A stretch of DNA of 48,387 nucleotides. Origin: Candidatus Heteroclostridium caecigallinarum. GTDB lineage: Bacteria > Bacillota > Clostridia > Christensenellales > CAG-314. Shown one piece after another: positions 16,597 to 26,321 of the stretch. The stretch lies in assembly GCA_904419725.1 (NCBI GenBank), contig CAJFSP010000009.1:1-48387 (forward strand). The letters are read 5' to 3'. Position 1 is the first letter of the stretch, and every line of letters starts with the position of its first letter. Below the pieces are notes generated by a model, which worked only from the letters and a program-made list of their open reading frames with translations, had not been told where the DNA came from and made no database searches. Position numbers and translations under genes: made by a program.

Positions 16597-16869
16597 ATGG
16601 CGGTGAAAAAAACTCCAATGCGCATGTGTCTTGCCTGTCGGGAGATGAAACCAAAAAAAGACCTCATGCGCGTGGTGAAAAGTCCCGACGGCAGTATTTT
16701 CATCGACGACACATTCAAGGCAAACGGCAGAGGAGCGTATCTGTGCAATTCGGCGGCGTGCGTCGATAAATGCGTCAGACAAAAAATGCTCAACAAACAA
16801 TTCGGCTGTGCTGTGGACGAGGAAGTTTATTCGTCGCTGAAAAACAAGGTAAATGAATCAGAAAATTAA
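16597..16869 (+). CDS. rnpM: RNase P modulator RnpM (YlxR)
   Basis: A 90-residue YlxR-family protein. The signature RMCLACREMKPKKDLMRVVK and GRGAYLCNSAACVDKC (paired Cys) are present. In B. subtilis YlxR has been shown to bind and modulate RNase P RNA. It follows nusA by 1 nt, and its 3' end overlaps the ylxQ start by 17 nt. Confidence 0.93.
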   Translation: MAVKKTPMRMCLACREMKPKKDLMRVVKSPDGSIFIDDTFKANGRGAYLCNSAACVDKCVRQKMLNKQFGCAVDEEVYSSLKNKVNESEN

Positions 16870-17170
16870 AACATACATCGGTTTCGCGCTAAAAAAGGGC
16901 AGCGTGGTGTTCGGGCTTGACAATATAAGGAAAAAGCCCTCGTCCGTCTGTCTTGTGCTTGTGTGCGAAACCGCCAGCGAAAAGACCGTCAAAGAAACGG
17001 AGTTTTTCTGTCGCAAAAACAAAATTCCGCTTGTGCTCAGCGCCGTATCCGTGGCGGAAACGGTAGGCAGACAAGGGGTGAAGATATTGGCTCTGACAGA
17101 CAAAAGTCTGGCGGAAGCCGTTTTACGGAATACAGATAAAGATTTCAAGTGTGTGGAGGTAGTCAATTGA
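16853..17170 (+). CDS. ylxQ: L7Ae-family RNA-binding protein YlxQ
   Basis: A 105-residue protein of the L7Ae/L30e/S12e fold ([24 protein letters not shown], then the beta-strand [14 protein letters not shown]). Relatives recognise kink-turn RNA. It overlaps rnpM upstream, and its TGA overlaps the infB TTG start (TTGA), so all three are coupled. Its exact RNA target is unknown. Confidence 0.87.
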   Translation: MNQKIKTYIGFALKKGSVVFGLDNIRKKPSSVCLVLVCETASEKTVKETEFFCRKNKIPLVLSAVSVAETVGRQGVKILALTDKSLAEAVLRNTDKDFKCVEVVN

Positions 17171-19788
17171 CAACTATTAACAATGCCGCGGCAAACAATC
17201 AGACAACTCAGAGTTTTGATTCACTGAAAAAGATGCGTTCTTCCACTATAAAAGACGCGGGTTCTTTGCTTGCTGAGGTGAGGGACGTCAAACGACGCAT
17301 TCAGAATATCAATCAGGCTATTGACAAAAAACAAAAAGTTTTTGCCGAACAAAGCAAGGCGGCGGAGGCGGCAAAACAGCAGGAAGAAAAACCGGCGGCG
17401 CCGGTTATGCCTGCCGCCGAAGTCAAAGCGGAGCCGCAGGCTGAAAAGAAAGCCGAAGTCCGGCAGCCGCAAGCGGCTGAGCAGGCTGAGCCTGAAAAGC
17501 CGAAAAGTTCGGTCAATATTGAAATCACTTATGTCGAGCCGTTAATCGCCCAGCCACAGAAAGACCAGAAAATTTTTATCGACGAAAAGGGCAACCGCAT
17601 CGTCAGAAAGTTTATCACCGACCGTTTTCCGCAGAGAGCGGCGCAGCCTCAGCAGCAACAGAGGAGCGGCGGGCAGAACAGAAACCAGGGGCAGCGCAAG
17701 CCGTTTGACGCCAAAACGCGTCCACAGGGCGACAGACGTCCGCAGGGCGACAAAGACGCCGCGCAAAACAAAACCGCCGGCGCGCCGCAGCGTCCTTCCA
17801 GACCGAAAACTTTCACAGACATGCCTGCCATGCCGAAAGAGCAGCAGAGCAAATCTTTCGGAAACAAAAACAAAACTCCGGAAAAATCCGATTCCAAAAA
17901 GCAGATGTCGGCAAAGACGCTGCTTAAAAAAGGCTATATAAACCAAGGCAATGTCAATGATTACGATGAAGAATTCGTAACAAGAAAACTCCGCGTCAAA
18001 AAGCAGGAAGTCAAAAAAGAAGCCGTCAAAATCGAAAAAGCCGTGGTCAACACCCAGGATGTGCAAATTAAAGTTCTGAGTGAAAAAATTGGCGTGCCGG
18101 CCACGGAAATCATCAAACAGCTTTTCAAAGAGGGCATTGTCAAAACCATAAACGACTCGATAGATTTCGACTACGCCGCTTATATAGCGTCGAATTTCGG
18201 CGTGGAACTTACGCAGGAACTCGACAAGTCGTTTGAGGAAGTCATGCAGAGCATTGTCGAAAATGACGACGGCACTCTCGCGGACGACCAGAAACGTCCT
18301 CCTATCGTGACGGTTCTCGGCCATGTAGACCACGGCAAAACGTCGTTGCTCGACGTCATAAGAAAAACCAGCGTAACCGCCGGAGAAGCGGGCGGAATCA
18401 CGCAGCACATAGGCGCGTATACGGTTGAGGCGAAAGGTCAGCCTATAACCTTCATCGACACTCCGGGTCACGCCGCCTTCACGGCGATGCGCGCGCGAGG
18501 CGCGCAGGTTACCGACGTGGCGATTCTGGTTGTCGCGGCCGACGACGGCGTAATGCCGCAGACGGTCGAGGCGCTCAACCATGCCAAAGCGGCGGAAGTC
18601 CCGATTATCGTTGCGATGAACAAAATGGATAAGCCTGAAGCCAATCCGGACAGAATCAAACAGCAGCTCACCGAGCACGGCATTCTGCCTGAGGAATGGG
18701 GCGGCGATTCCATATTTGTGCCTGTTTCCGCGAAGACAGGCGAGGGAATAGATAAATTGCTCGAAGCGGTGCTGCTTGTCGCTGAAATACGCGACCTTAA
18801 AGCCAATCCGGCTAAACGCGCTCGCGGTACGATTATCGAGGCGAAACTCGATAAGGGCCGCGGACCTGTCGCCACCGTGCTTGTGCAAAACGGTACTCTG
18901 CATGTAGGCGACAATGTCGTGGCAGGCACGGCGGTCGGCAAAATCCGCGCGATGTTCAACGACAAAAACAAGAGCGTCAAATCGGCGGGTCCGTCCATGC
19001 CTGTCGAAGTGCTGGGCTTTTCCGAAGTGCCGAACGCCGGAGACTTGCTTAACGCGATTGACGAAAAACTCGCCAAACAGGTTGCCGACGAACGAAAAGA
19101 AAAAGAAAGGTCGGAAAAATTCAAGTCTTCCGCCAAAGTGTCGCTGGACGATATCTTCGGAAAAATCAGCGAAGGTCAGTTCAAAACGCTTAATCTCATT
19201 ATCAAAGCCGACGTGCAGGGTTCTCTGGAAGCCATCAAAGGCACAGTGGAAAAGATTTCCAACGAAGAAGTCAAAATTCACGCCATACACGGCGGTGTCG
19301 GCGCAATCAACGAAACCGACGTCATGCTTGCCAAGGCGTCCGGCGCCATTGTTATCGGCTTCAACGTCAGGGCGGACGCGGTCGCCAGAGCCGCCGCCGA
19401 GAGAGAGCAGGTGGATATAAGAATTTACAATATCATCTACGACATGGTCGACGATATCACGGCGGCAATCAAAGGTATGCTCGCCCCTAAATACAGAGAT
19501 ACCGTCGTCGGTCAGGTGGAAGTCCGCGAAGTGTTCAAAATTTCCGGCGTCGGAACGGTCGCCGGCTGCTATGTCACCAGCGGCAAAATCGGCAGAAACT
19601 GCAAAGTGCGTATTTTCAGAGATAACGTCGGCATTTACGACGGAGAAATTCTCGCGCTCAAACGTTTCAAAGATGACGTCAAAGAAGTCGCGCAGGGCTT
19701 TGAATGCGGCGTTTCGATACAGAATTATAACGATATCAAGGTCGGCGACGTATTTGAGGCGTATCTTGTCGAGGAAGTCAAACAATAA
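17167..19788 (+). CDS. infB: Translation initiation factor IF-2
   Basis: An 873-residue GTPase that brings fMet-tRNA to the 30S subunit. The first ~280 residues are a low-complexity, Gln/Pro/Lys-rich N-terminal extension. An IF2_N domain follows ([21 protein letters not shown]), then the G domain with GHVDHGKT at about residues 385-392, DTPGH and NKMD, and C-terminal domains II-IV. I choose TTG 17167 as start because GGAGG lies at 17155-17159 with a 7-nt spacer. A GTG at 17149 is in frame but lacks a ribosome site. Confidence 0.96.
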   Translation: MTTINNAAANNQTTQSFDSLKKMRSSTIKDAGSLLAEVRDVKRRIQNINQAIDKKQKVFAEQSKAAEAAKQQEEKPAAPVMPAAEVKAEPQAEKKAEVRQPQAAEQAEPEKPKSSVNIEITYVEPLIAQPQKDQKIFIDEKGNRIVRKFITDRFPQRAAQPQQQQRSGGQNRNQGQRKPFDAKTRPQGDRRPQGDKDAAQNKTAGAPQRPSRPKTFTDMPAMPKEQQSKSFGNKNKTPEKSDSKKQMSAKTLLKKGYINQGNVNDYDEEFVTRKLRVKKQEVKKEAVKIEKAVVNTQDVQIKVLSEKIGVPATEIIKQLFKEGIVKTINDSIDFDYAAYIASNFGVELTQELDKSFEEVMQSIVENDDGTLADDQKRPPIVTVLGHVDHGKTSLLDVIRKTSVTAGEAGGITQHIGAYTVEAKGQPITFIDTPGHAAFTAMRARGAQVTDVAILVVAADDGVMPQTVEALNHAKAAEVPIIVAMNKMDKPEANPDRIKQQLTEHGILPEEWGGDSIFVPVSAKTGEGIDKLLEAVLLVAEIRDLKANPAKRARGTIIEAKLDKGRGPVATVLVQNGTLHVGDNVVAGTAVGKIRAMFNDKNKSVKSAGPSMPVEVLGFSEVPNAGDLLNAIDEKLAKQVADERKEKERSEKFKSSAKVSLDDIFGKISEGQFKTLNLIIKADVQGSLEAIKGTVEKISNEEVKIHAIHGGVGAINETDVMLAKASGAIVIGFNVRADAVARAAAEREQVDIRIYNIIYDMVDDITAAIKGMLAPKYRDTVVGQVEVREVFKISGVGTVAGCYVTSGKIGRNCKVRIFRDNVGIYDGEILALKRFKDDVKEVAQGFECGVSIQNYNDIKVGDVFEAYLVEEVKQ

Positions 19789-19803
19789 CACGGAGATGTT
19801 TTT

Positions 19804-20154
19804 ATGGGCGCAAACAGAACAGAAAAACTCAATTCCGAATTTCAAAGAAGCATTTATGAAATTCTGACCAGAAAAGTCAAAGACCCGCGCCTGACGGAGA
19901 TGTTTTCCATTACGCAGGTGGAGTGCGACAAAGAATTGCAGACGGCGAAAGTATATGTCAGCGTTTATTCCGCCGACAAGGCAAAAGCCGACGCCACGCT
20001 TGAAGCGATAAAAGACGCCGCGGGCTTTGTGCGTTCCACGCTGTCGAAATCGATGCACATACGCACCGTTCCGAAATTTGAGTTTATCACGGATACATCC
20101 ATGCAGTACAGCCAGAAGATTAACGATATTTTAAGCGAGATAAACAAAAAATGA
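19804..20154 (+). CDS. rbfA: Ribosome-binding factor A
   Basis: A 116-residue KH-like protein that aids 16S rRNA 5'-end maturation and cold adaptation. The N-terminal NRTEKLNSEFQRSIYEIL and the RTVPKFEFITDTSMQYSQKI block are diagnostic. It follows infB by 15 nt with CGGAGATG before the ATG. The TGA overlaps the next ATG (ATGA). Confidence 0.95.
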   Translation: MGANRTEKLNSEFQRSIYEILTRKVKDPRLTEMFSITQVECDKELQTAKVYVSVYSADKAKADATLEAIKDAAGFVRSTLSKSMHIRTVPKFEFITDTSMQYSQKINDILSEINKK

Positions 20155-21098
20155 TTTTTCAGAAGATAGCGGAAAAAATCAAAAAAGCAGACAAAATAGC
20201 AATCTTTTCCCATACGCGCCCTGACGGGGATACCGTCGGGGGCGTTTTGGCGTTAAAAAAGGGGCTGGAATCGATTGGCAAAAAGTGCGCGTGTTTTTGC
20301 GATAACGCCATTCCGTCCAGATTTTCATTTTTGCCGGGCGTAGGAGACTATTCTTTGTCGCCGGCGGAAAAATACGATTTGTATATCGCCGTCGATTGCG
20401 GCGAACTTGCCAGACTCGGTGAAAACGCCGTATTTTTTCAGAAAAAGGTCAATACCGTCAACATCGACCATCACGGCTCAAACGACAATTTCGCCGAAAT
20501 AAATTATGTGGCGGGCTATGCCAGCACATGCGAAATTGTTTTTGAACTGCTTGATTACATGAAAATTTCACTGGACGACGATTCCGCGCTTTGCCTCTAT
20601 GTCGGGCTTTCGACGGACACGGGCAACTTTGCCCATTCCAATACAGATGCGCATGTATTTGAATGCGCCAGGCGGCTTATAGGGCACAAAATCGATGTCG
20701 CCGCGCTCAATTTCGCTTTGTACAGGGACACGAGTTTTCAAAGGACAAAACTGCTGGGCAGGGTGCTTGGCGGAATGAGACGCTATCTCGACGGAAAACT
20801 TACTCTTATTTACACTCTTTCCCAAGATATTGCCGAAACCGGAGCGACGGCTTCCGACACGGAAGGTTTCATAGATTACGCTACAAACGTTACGGGTACG
20901 GAAGTCGGCGTGGCGATTTGTCAGCACGGCGAAAACAGTTTCAAAGTCAGCATGCGCAGCCGTGGAAAAGTCGACGTCAGCGCCGTGTGCTCGTCTTTCG
21001 GGGGTGGCGGTCACAGAAACGCGTCCGGGTGCATGATTTGCGGCTTTTTCGAAGACGTCGTGGATAAAATAGTCAGGGCGATTTCACTGGAATTATGA
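20151..21098 (+). CDS. nrnA: Bifunctional oligoribonuclease / pAp phosphatase NrnA
   Basis: A 315-residue DHH-DHHA1 phosphoesterase. The metal-binding motifs HTRPDGDTVGG, AVDCGE and NIDHHGSND lie in the DHH half, and the substrate-binding GGGGHRNASG (DHHA1) lies near the C-terminus. NrnA degrades 2-5-nt RNA and adenosine 3',5'-bisphosphate and is typical of this operon position in Gram-positives. It is coupled by ATGA overlaps to rbfA and truB. Confidence 0.94.
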   Translation: MIFQKIAEKIKKADKIAIFSHTRPDGDTVGGVLALKKGLESIGKKCACFCDNAIPSRFSFLPGVGDYSLSPAEKYDLYIAVDCGELARLGENAVFFQKKVNTVNIDHHGSNDNFAEINYVAGYASTCEIVFELLDYMKISLDDDSALCLYVGLSTDTGNFAHSNTDAHVFECARRLIGHKIDVAALNFALYRDTSFQRTKLLGRVLGGMRRYLDGKLTLIYTLSQDIAETGATASDTEGFIDYATNVTGTEVGVAICQHGENSFKVSMRSRGKVDVSAVCSSFGGGGHRNASGCMICGFFEDVVDKIVRAISLEL

Positions 21099-21943
21099 AC
21101 GGCTTCGTAAATCTTATCAAACCGTCCGGCCCCACGGCCAGCGACATGGTTGTAAAAGCCAGAAAAATCCTCAATTTCAAAAAAATAGGGCATCTCGGCA
21201 CGCTTGACCCGTTGGCAGCCGGCGTTTTGCCGCTGGCGGTGGGCAAAGGGACAAAACTGTTTGACTTTCTGCTCAGGAAAAGCAAAACTTACAGGGCGTT
21301 TTTCACGTTCGGCAAAACCACGGACACGCTGGACAGCGCCGGAGCCGTGACCGCCGCCGGCGGGTCTGTGCCTGACGAAAAAACGCTTGAGGCGCTTTGC
21401 GCCGAAATGACGGGCGTTCAGGAACAGGTTCCGCCCATATATTCCGCAAAGAGCGTCAACGGCGTGAGAGCGTACGCTCTCGCGCGCAAAGGCGAAGAAG
21501 TCTCGCTCAAAGCCAAAACGGTGGAAATATTCGGCTTCGATTTGCTCAGGCGCTTTTCGGAAGACACTTTTGAGTTTGAGATACGCTGTTCGTCGGGGAC
21601 GTACATACGTTCCGTCGCGCGTGATATGGCGGCGGCCGCCGGGACGCTCGGATATATGAGCGCACTGATCAGAACGGCGAGCGGCGTTTTCGATATAGAA
21701 AAGGCGGTTACGCTTGACGAGTTAAAGGAAAAAGGCGAAAGCGCTTTATTGCCGCTGGAATACGCGCTGCGCGACGTTCCGACGTTTGAATATGACGAAA
21801 AATATTATTCACGGCTTGCCAACGGCGTAAGCCTGCCGTTTGATAGCGGCGATTATCATAAAATTTACTGCCGCGGCGAACTGTTCGGCGTAGGCAGAAG
21901 CAAAAACGGTTATCTTGATTTGGAGTTTTATTTGAAAGTATGA
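21095..21943 (+). CDS. truB: tRNA pseudouridine-55 synthase
   Basis: A 282-residue enzyme that makes pseudouridine 55 in the T loop of tRNAs. The catalytic aspartate is in IGHLGTLDPLAAGVLPL (D38). Further hallmarks are KTYRAFFTFG, VPPIYSAKSVNGVRAYALAR and CSSGTYIRSVARD. A short C-terminal PUA-like tail is present. The 3' end overlaps ribF by ATGA. Confidence 0.95.
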   Translation: MNGFVNLIKPSGPTASDMVVKARKILNFKKIGHLGTLDPLAAGVLPLAVGKGTKLFDFLLRKSKTYRAFFTFGKTTDTLDSAGAVTAAGGSVPDEKTLEALCAEMTGVQEQVPPIYSAKSVNGVRAYALARKGEEVSLKAKTVEIFGFDLLRRFSEDTFEFEIRCSSGTYIRSVARDMAAAAGTLGYMSALIRTASGVFDIEKAVTLDELKEKGESALLPLEYALRDVPTFEYDEKYYSRLANGVSLPFDSGDYHKIYCRGELFGVGRSKNGYLDLEFYLKV

Positions 21944-22839
21944 TTCTTGTCGATTTCAGCAAGGCGAACAACCGTGACGCGGTTCTGGGGCTGGGATATT
22001 TCGATTGTCTGCATATCGGGCACCGCAAATTGCTTGAAGAAGTGAAGAGCATGGCAAAAGCCAAAGGCGTGGCCGGCGCGGTTTTTACTTTTTCGAATAA
22101 TCCCGGAAAACTGCTAAAAAACAAAAACCGGCTTGTCAATACTTTTGACGAGCGGCTGGATTTGTTTGAGAATTTCGGCATGGACATGGTTTTTTACGCC
22201 GAATTCGACAAACAGTTTATGTCAATGGAAGCCGAAGTGTTTTTGCAAAAACTCAAAGAAAAACACGTCGTCGGCGTGGTGTGCGGGTTTGATTATACCT
22301 TCGGCAGCCGTTCCGTCGGCACGGTGAAAATGCTTTCGGAGTTTTGCGCGCTTAACGGCATCGCTTTCAAAATGGTGGATAAAGTTGATTTTTGCGGGCA
22401 GAAAGCCAGCGCCACGCTTATCAAAGACCTGCTTACAAAGGGCGAAATCGAAAAGGCAAACGCTTGCCTGGGGCACGACTATTTTTTGAGCGGAATTGTA
22501 TGCCACGGCTTTGGAATAGGAGCCGACAGGGTTTATCCGACGGCGAACGTCACGGTCGATGAGGACAAACTGCTGCCAAAACTCGGCGTTTACGCCGGCA
22601 GGGCGGAAATAGGAGGAGAAACATACCGCTGTGTTGTCAATATAGGCGGCAGACCGACATTTGACGACGGCGGGGCGGTCAAAGCCGAAACTTACCTTTT
22701 GGACTATGACGGCGACATCTACGGCAAAAAAATAACTGTTTTTCTCAAAAAATATATCAGGGGAATCAAAAAATTTGACAGCGCCGAGGCGCTAAAAGAA
22801 CAAATCACAAAGGATATAGAAACGGCGAAAAATGTGTAA
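21940..22839 (+). CDS. ribF: Bifunctional riboflavin kinase / FAD synthetase
   Basis: A 299-residue protein with an N-terminal nucleotidyltransferase half (LGLGYFDCLHIGHRKLL, equivalent to the GxFDGxHxGH motif) and a C-terminal riboflavin-kinase half (GADRVYPTANV, GVYAGRAEI, VVNIGGRPTF). It converts riboflavin to FMN and FAD. The usual FDG has become FDC at the adenylyltransferase motif. It overlaps truB upstream and the next gene downstream by 8 nt. Confidence 0.94.
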   Translation: MILVDFSKANNRDAVLGLGYFDCLHIGHRKLLEEVKSMAKAKGVAGAVFTFSNNPGKLLKNKNRLVNTFDERLDLFENFGMDMVFYAEFDKQFMSMEAEVFLQKLKEKHVVGVVCGFDYTFGSRSVGTVKMLSEFCALNGIAFKMVDKVDFCGQKASATLIKDLLTKGEIEKANACLGHDYFLSGIVCHGFGIGADRVYPTANVTVDEDKLLPKLGVYAGRAEIGGETYRCVVNIGGRPTFDDGGAVKAETYLLDYDGDIYGKKITVFLKKYIRGIKKFDSAEALKEQITKDIETAKNV

Positions 22840-23695
22840 AATCAGATTCGGCCCCAGCGGAAACAGCGAGAGTTTTTACGCCGACGGGCTTAAAAACACA
22901 GAGCAGGCCGCCAAGTGGCTGGCGGACAAAGGGCTTGACGCTTTTGAATACTCGTTCGGAAGAGGCACAAACATGTCGGCGGCGAAAGCCGGACTCATTG
23001 GCGAAAAAATGGCGGAGTACGGCGTCGCCGTGTCGGCGCACGCCCCGTATTATATAAACCTGGCGAATCCCGACCCGACAATGATTGAAAAATCGTTCGG
23101 TTACATCCTGAATACGGCTGAAAAAGTGCGTATGATGGGCGGCGACAGAATCATTTTTCACCCGGCGAGCGTCGGCAAAGACGGCGACAGGCAATCGGCT
23201 CTCGCGCGTACTCATGAAAATATGCGCCGGCTTGCCGAGGAAATCGTGCGCACAGGAAACGACGATTTGATTTTTTGTCCGGAAACCATGGGCAAAATCA
23301 ATCAGATAGGCGATTTCCGCGAGGTTGCCGAGTTGTGCGCCACGGCGGAGTTTTTTGTGCCTACGGTGGATTTCGGACACCAGAACGCCAGGACGCTGGG
23401 CGGCATCAAAACGGCGGACGATTATGAAGAAATAATAAAGTATTTCATCGACAAAATCGGCAAAGAACGCACTGACATAATGCATATTCATTTTTCAAAA
23501 ATCGAGTACTCGAAGGGCGGAGAAGTCAGACATCTCACTTTTGACGGCGACGTCAGCGGATACGGGCCTGATTTCGCACCGCTTGCCGCCGTGCTGAAAA
23601 AATATGATATGCGCCCGAGAGTTATATGCGAGTCTTCCGGAACTCAGGCGGAAGACGCCCTGACCATGAAAAAGATTTACGAGGCGACCAAATGA
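22832..23695 (+). CDS. Endonuclease IV-like TIM-barrel protein
   Basis: A 287-residue xylose-isomerase-like TIM barrel related to AP endonuclease IV (Nfo). Metal-ligand motifs seen in order are VSAHAPYYINLANP, IIFHPAS, FCPETMGK, TVDFGHQNAR, MHIHFSKI and VICESSG. The segment where classical Nfo carries its D-x-H pair is replaced by RHLTFDG and YGPDF, so this belongs to a divergent subfamily. The likely role is DNA base-excision repair, but substrate use is not certain. It is translationally coupled to ribF and to the peptidase gene. Confidence 0.82.
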   Translation: MCKIRFGPSGNSESFYADGLKNTEQAAKWLADKGLDAFEYSFGRGTNMSAAKAGLIGEKMAEYGVAVSAHAPYYINLANPDPTMIEKSFGYILNTAEKVRMMGGDRIIFHPASVGKDGDRQSALARTHENMRRLAEEIVRTGNDDLIFCPETMGKINQIGDFREVAELCATAEFFVPTVDFGHQNARTLGGIKTADDYEEIIKYFIDKIGKERTDIMHIHFSKIEYSKGGEVRHLTFDGDVSGYGPDFAPLAAVLKKYDMRPRVICESSGTQAEDALTMKKIYEATK

Positions 23696-24744
23696 CTCTG
23701 TTTGACATCAATGGGAATATAGACACTCTGCTGGTTGTGTCGCAAAAAAACAGGCGGTATTTCACCGGGTTCGATTCCACATTCGGGTATCTTGTGCTTA
23801 CAAAAGAGCGCAGAATTTTTCTGACCGATTACAGGTATTTCGAAATGGCGCAGGACATTAAAAGCGATTTCGAACTTACGGCGGTGGGCAGATACGACCT
23901 TGAAGATTTGCTCAAAAAGACTCTCAAAGACGTCGGAGCCGTTAATATCGGGTTTGAGGATACGGAACTTACCGTGTCGGAGTATTCGGCGCTGAAAGAA
24001 ATGCTCGACGGTTTCAATCTGGTGCCGGTCGGCAAAGACCTTGCTGAAATGAAAAAATACAAAACAGCGTATGAACTCGAATGCATAGCGACGGCGCAGA
24101 AAATCACCGACGCCGCCTTTTCCGACGTTCTGGCGCATATTAAAGAGGGGATGACGGAAAAAGAGCTGTCGGTAATTCTGCAATGCTGTCTGTTGGAAAA
24201 CGGCGGCGAGAAAAACTCGTTCGACCCGATTGTTTCATTCGGCGAAAACACAAGCAAGCCGCACGCGCATCCGACTGACAGGGCGCTGTCTTTCGGCGAC
24301 AACATTCTGATGGATTTCGGGTGCGTATACAAAGGGTATTGTTCCGATATGACGCGTACCGTATTTTTCGGCAATCCCAATGAAAAAATCGCCGATATTT
24401 ATTCCATTGTGCTCAAAGCGCAGACAGCCGCTCTCGGCGGAATGAAAAGCGGCATGAAAGCCTGTGAGGTGGACGCGCTGGCACGGAGCGTATTCAGCCA
24501 AAACGGTGTAGAAGACAAATTCACGCACGCGCTGGGGCACGGCGTGGGGATAGATATCCATGAAATTCCGTCCATGCACCCCAAAAACGACACGGTTCTA
24601 AAAGAAAACATGGTGGTCACCGTGGAGCCGGGATTGTATTTTCCGGGGCTTGGCGGCGTGAGAATCGAAGATCTTACGGTAATAAAGCAAGACGGCGTCA
24701 ACAATTTGACAACATCCGATAAAAATATTATAATTATTCGGTAG
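23692..24744 (+). CDS. Xaa-Pro aminopeptidase / M24 peptidase
   Basis: A protein of about 350 residues with an N-terminal creatinase-like domain ([26 protein letters not shown]) and a C-terminal pita-bread metallopeptidase domain. The five metal ligands are visible in [28 protein letters not shown] and RIEDL. It removes N-terminal residues before proline. I start at ATG 23692, which overlaps the upstream stop (ATGA); the longer frame from 23626 lies inside that gene. A perfect efp promoter sits at its 3' end. Confidence 0.93.
   Translation: MTLFDINGNIDTLLVVSQKNRRYFTGFDSTFGYLVLTKERRIFLTDYRYFEMAQDIKSDFELTAVGRYDLEDLLKKTLKDVGAVNIGFEDTELTVSEYSALKEMLDGFNLVPVGKDLAEMKKYKTAYELECIATAQKITDAAFSDVLAHIKEGMTEKELSVILQCCLLENGGEKNSFDPIVSFGENTSKPHAHPTDRALSFGDNILMDFGCVYKGYCSDMTRTVFFGNPNEKIADIYSIVLKAQTAALGGMKSGMKACEVDALARSVFSQNGVEDKFTHALGHGVGIDIHEIPSMHPKNDTVLKENMVVTVEPGLYFPGLGGVRIEDLTVIKQDGVNNLTTSDKNIIIIR
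24706..24734 (+). promoter_or_regulatory. Consensus sigma-A promoter of efp
   Basis: TTGACA at 24706-24711, a 17-nt spacer and TATAAT at 24729-24734, a perfect match to the vegetative consensus, inside the end of the peptidase gene. Confidence 0.9.
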
Positions 24745-24761
24745 TATTCAGGAGGAATTTT

Positions 24762-25322
24762 ATGATAGTAGCAGGCGATTTCAGAAAAGGCATCACTTTT
24801 GAAATGGACGGCAACGTTTACGTCGTCGTTGACTTTCAGCATGTTAAACCGGGCAAGGGCGCGGCGTTCGTAAGAACAAAAATCAAAAACGTAGTGACGG
24901 GCGCGGTGCTTGAAAAAACGTTCAACCCTTCGGATAAATATGAAAGGGCGCATATCGAAAGCAAAGAAATGGAATATCTCTATTCCGACGGCGAACTGTA
25001 CTATTTCATGGACACCGAAACTTTCGAACAGCTTCCGCTCAACCGCTCGCAGGTTGAGGACGCTTTGTCTTTCATTAAAGAAAACATGAAGGTCTTCATC
25101 AAATTTTACAAAGGCGAGGCTTTCTCGGTAGAGCCTGAAAACTTTGTGGTGCTGCAAGTCGCCACCTGCGAACCTGCCGTTGCCGGCAATACCGCGACCA
25201 ACGCGACAAAACCTGCTACTCTTGAAACCGGTTACGAAGTCATGGTGCCGATGTTTATCAACGAAGGCGATTTCGTTCGTATCGATACCAGAACCGGCGA
25301 ATATATGGAAAGAGCAAAGTAA
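24762..25322 (+). CDS. efp: Elongation factor P
   Basis: A 186-residue three-domain protein that rescues ribosomes stalled on polyproline. The N-terminal domain loop has [15 protein letters not shown], where the tip lysine is the site modified in some species. The C-terminal OB domains end in [18 protein letters not shown]. The gene has its own consensus promoter, an AGGAGG ribosome site and a strong terminator, so it forms a single-gene unit. Pairing with an Xaa-Pro peptidase upstream is common in Firmicutes. Confidence 0.97.
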   Translation: MIVAGDFRKGITFEMDGNVYVVVDFQHVKPGKGAAFVRTKIKNVVTGAVLEKTFNPSDKYERAHIESKEMEYLYSDGELYYFMDTETFEQLPLNRSQVEDALSFIKENMKVFIKFYKGEAFSVEPENFVVLQVATCEPAVAGNTATNATKPATLETGYEVMVPMFINEGDFVRIDTRTGEYMERAK

Positions 25323-25338
25323 ATTTCTTTTGTTCATG

Positions 25339-25368
25339 ACGCTTCCCGACAGGGAAGCGTTTTTTTTA
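25339..25368 (+). terminator. Intrinsic terminator after efp
   Basis: A 9-bp stem (25339-25347 with 25352-25360), a GACA loop and a run of eight T. It isolates efp from the sporulation operon. Confidence 0.94.
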
Positions 25369-25387
25369 TTCTCTATAATTCATGCGC

Positions 25388-25416
25388 TCATAAAAAGGAT
25401 TCACAGACAATATAAT
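25388..25416 (+). promoter_or_regulatory. Possible sigma-E promoter of the spoIIIA operon
   Basis: TCATAAA at 25388-25394 and AATATAAT at 25409-25416, 14 nt apart, resemble the mother-cell sigma-E pattern (TCATATT, then CATACAAT-like). In B. subtilis spoIIIA is sigma-E dependent. The start would be within a few bases of the spoIIIAA ATG. Confidence 0.45.
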
Positions 25417-25421
25417 AGCGT

Positions 25422-26321
25422 ATGCGAAGGCTGAAAAATCTTTTGCCGGCGTCCGCTTTCAACGCGCTTTCGGCGTTGGGCGTCGGGCTTCAGGAAATAA
25501 GACTGCGCGCGGACAAGCCGATAACGGTGCTGTACAAAGGCAAAAAATACTTTTTGTCGGAAAACGGACTCACACTGAAAAGAAATTCGGCGATTAGCGT
25601 TTCAGTATCAGACGTCAGGAGCGCTTTTCTTAACGCGTGCCAGCATTCGGTACACAGTTTCGCCGGGCAGCTTGCCGACGGCTTTCTGTCACCCGACGGC
25701 GGCATAAGAATAGGCGTCGGCGGCACCGCCGTGACGGAGGGAAGCAAGGTCGTTTCTTTCAAAGACATTTCATCTCTAAACATACGGATTCCGTCGGAAA
25801 TAAAAAATTGCAGTCTGCCCGCCGTAAAATACCTGCTGTCGCCCATACGAAACGTGCTTATAGTTTCGGGCCCTGGCGGCGGAAAAACAACTTTTCTGCG
25901 CGATTTGATATATCAGACCTCTTTGCTGCGCAATCCGCCAAATGTACTCGTCGCAGACGAACGCAACGAGATAAGCGGAACGGAGGGTGGCGCGGCGCGT
26001 TTCGACCTCGGTGATTTCTGCGACTGCGTCTGTATGGCGGACAAAATATTCGCTTTCGCGAGCGGCGTGCGCACCATGACGCCCGACGTGCTCGCCTGCG
26101 ATGAAATTTCCATGAAAGACCTGCCGTCGCTCAGGGAAATATCGGCTGACGGCGTAAAACTGTTTTGCACAATGCACGGCGACGGTCCGGTTGACATCGA
26201 GTCGCGCGGCACAGATAACTTCGCCGGAGTTTTCGAAAGGTATGTATTTCTCACCGACAAAAACATGGCGGGAGAAATCGACGGCGTTTATGACGAAAAA
26301 ATGCGCCGTCTTGACGCATGA
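25422..26321 (+). CDS. spoIIIAA: Stage III sporulation protein AA (ATPase)
   Basis: A 299-residue secretion-type ATPase that powers the channel between mother cell and forespore. The Walker A GPGGGKTT spans residues 150-157 and the Walker B VLVADERNE ends near 182. The N-terminal QEIRLRADKPI block is typical. I see no Shine-Dalgarno sequence before the ATG at 25422, and the predicted promoter nearly touches it, so the mRNA may be leaderless or the start may differ. It overlaps spoIIIAB by 4 nt. Confidence 0.94.
   Translation: MRRLKNLLPASAFNALSALGVGLQEIRLRADKPITVLYKGKKYFLSENGLTLKRNSAISVSVSDVRSAFLNACQHSVHSFAGQLADGFLSPDGGIRIGVGGTAVTEGSKVVSFKDISSLNIRIPSEIKNCSLPAVKYLLSPIRNVLIVSGPGGGKTTFLRDLIYQTSLLRNPPNVLVADERNEISGTEGGAARFDLGDFCDCVCMADKIFAFASGVRTMTPDVLACDEISMKDLPSLREISADGVKLFCTMHGDGPVDIESRGTDNFAGVFERYVFLTDKNMAGEIDGVYDEKMRRLDA

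Noticed and set aside
17149..17166. GTG start of infB giving six extra residues
   Set aside because: A good GGAGG site serves the TTG at 17167; the GTG lies upstream of it and has no ribosome site.
17542..20058. An 838-codon open frame on the minus strand opposite infB
   Set aside because: It mirrors a GC3-biased coding strand and has no recognisable domain, while the plus strand encodes an unmistakable IF-2.
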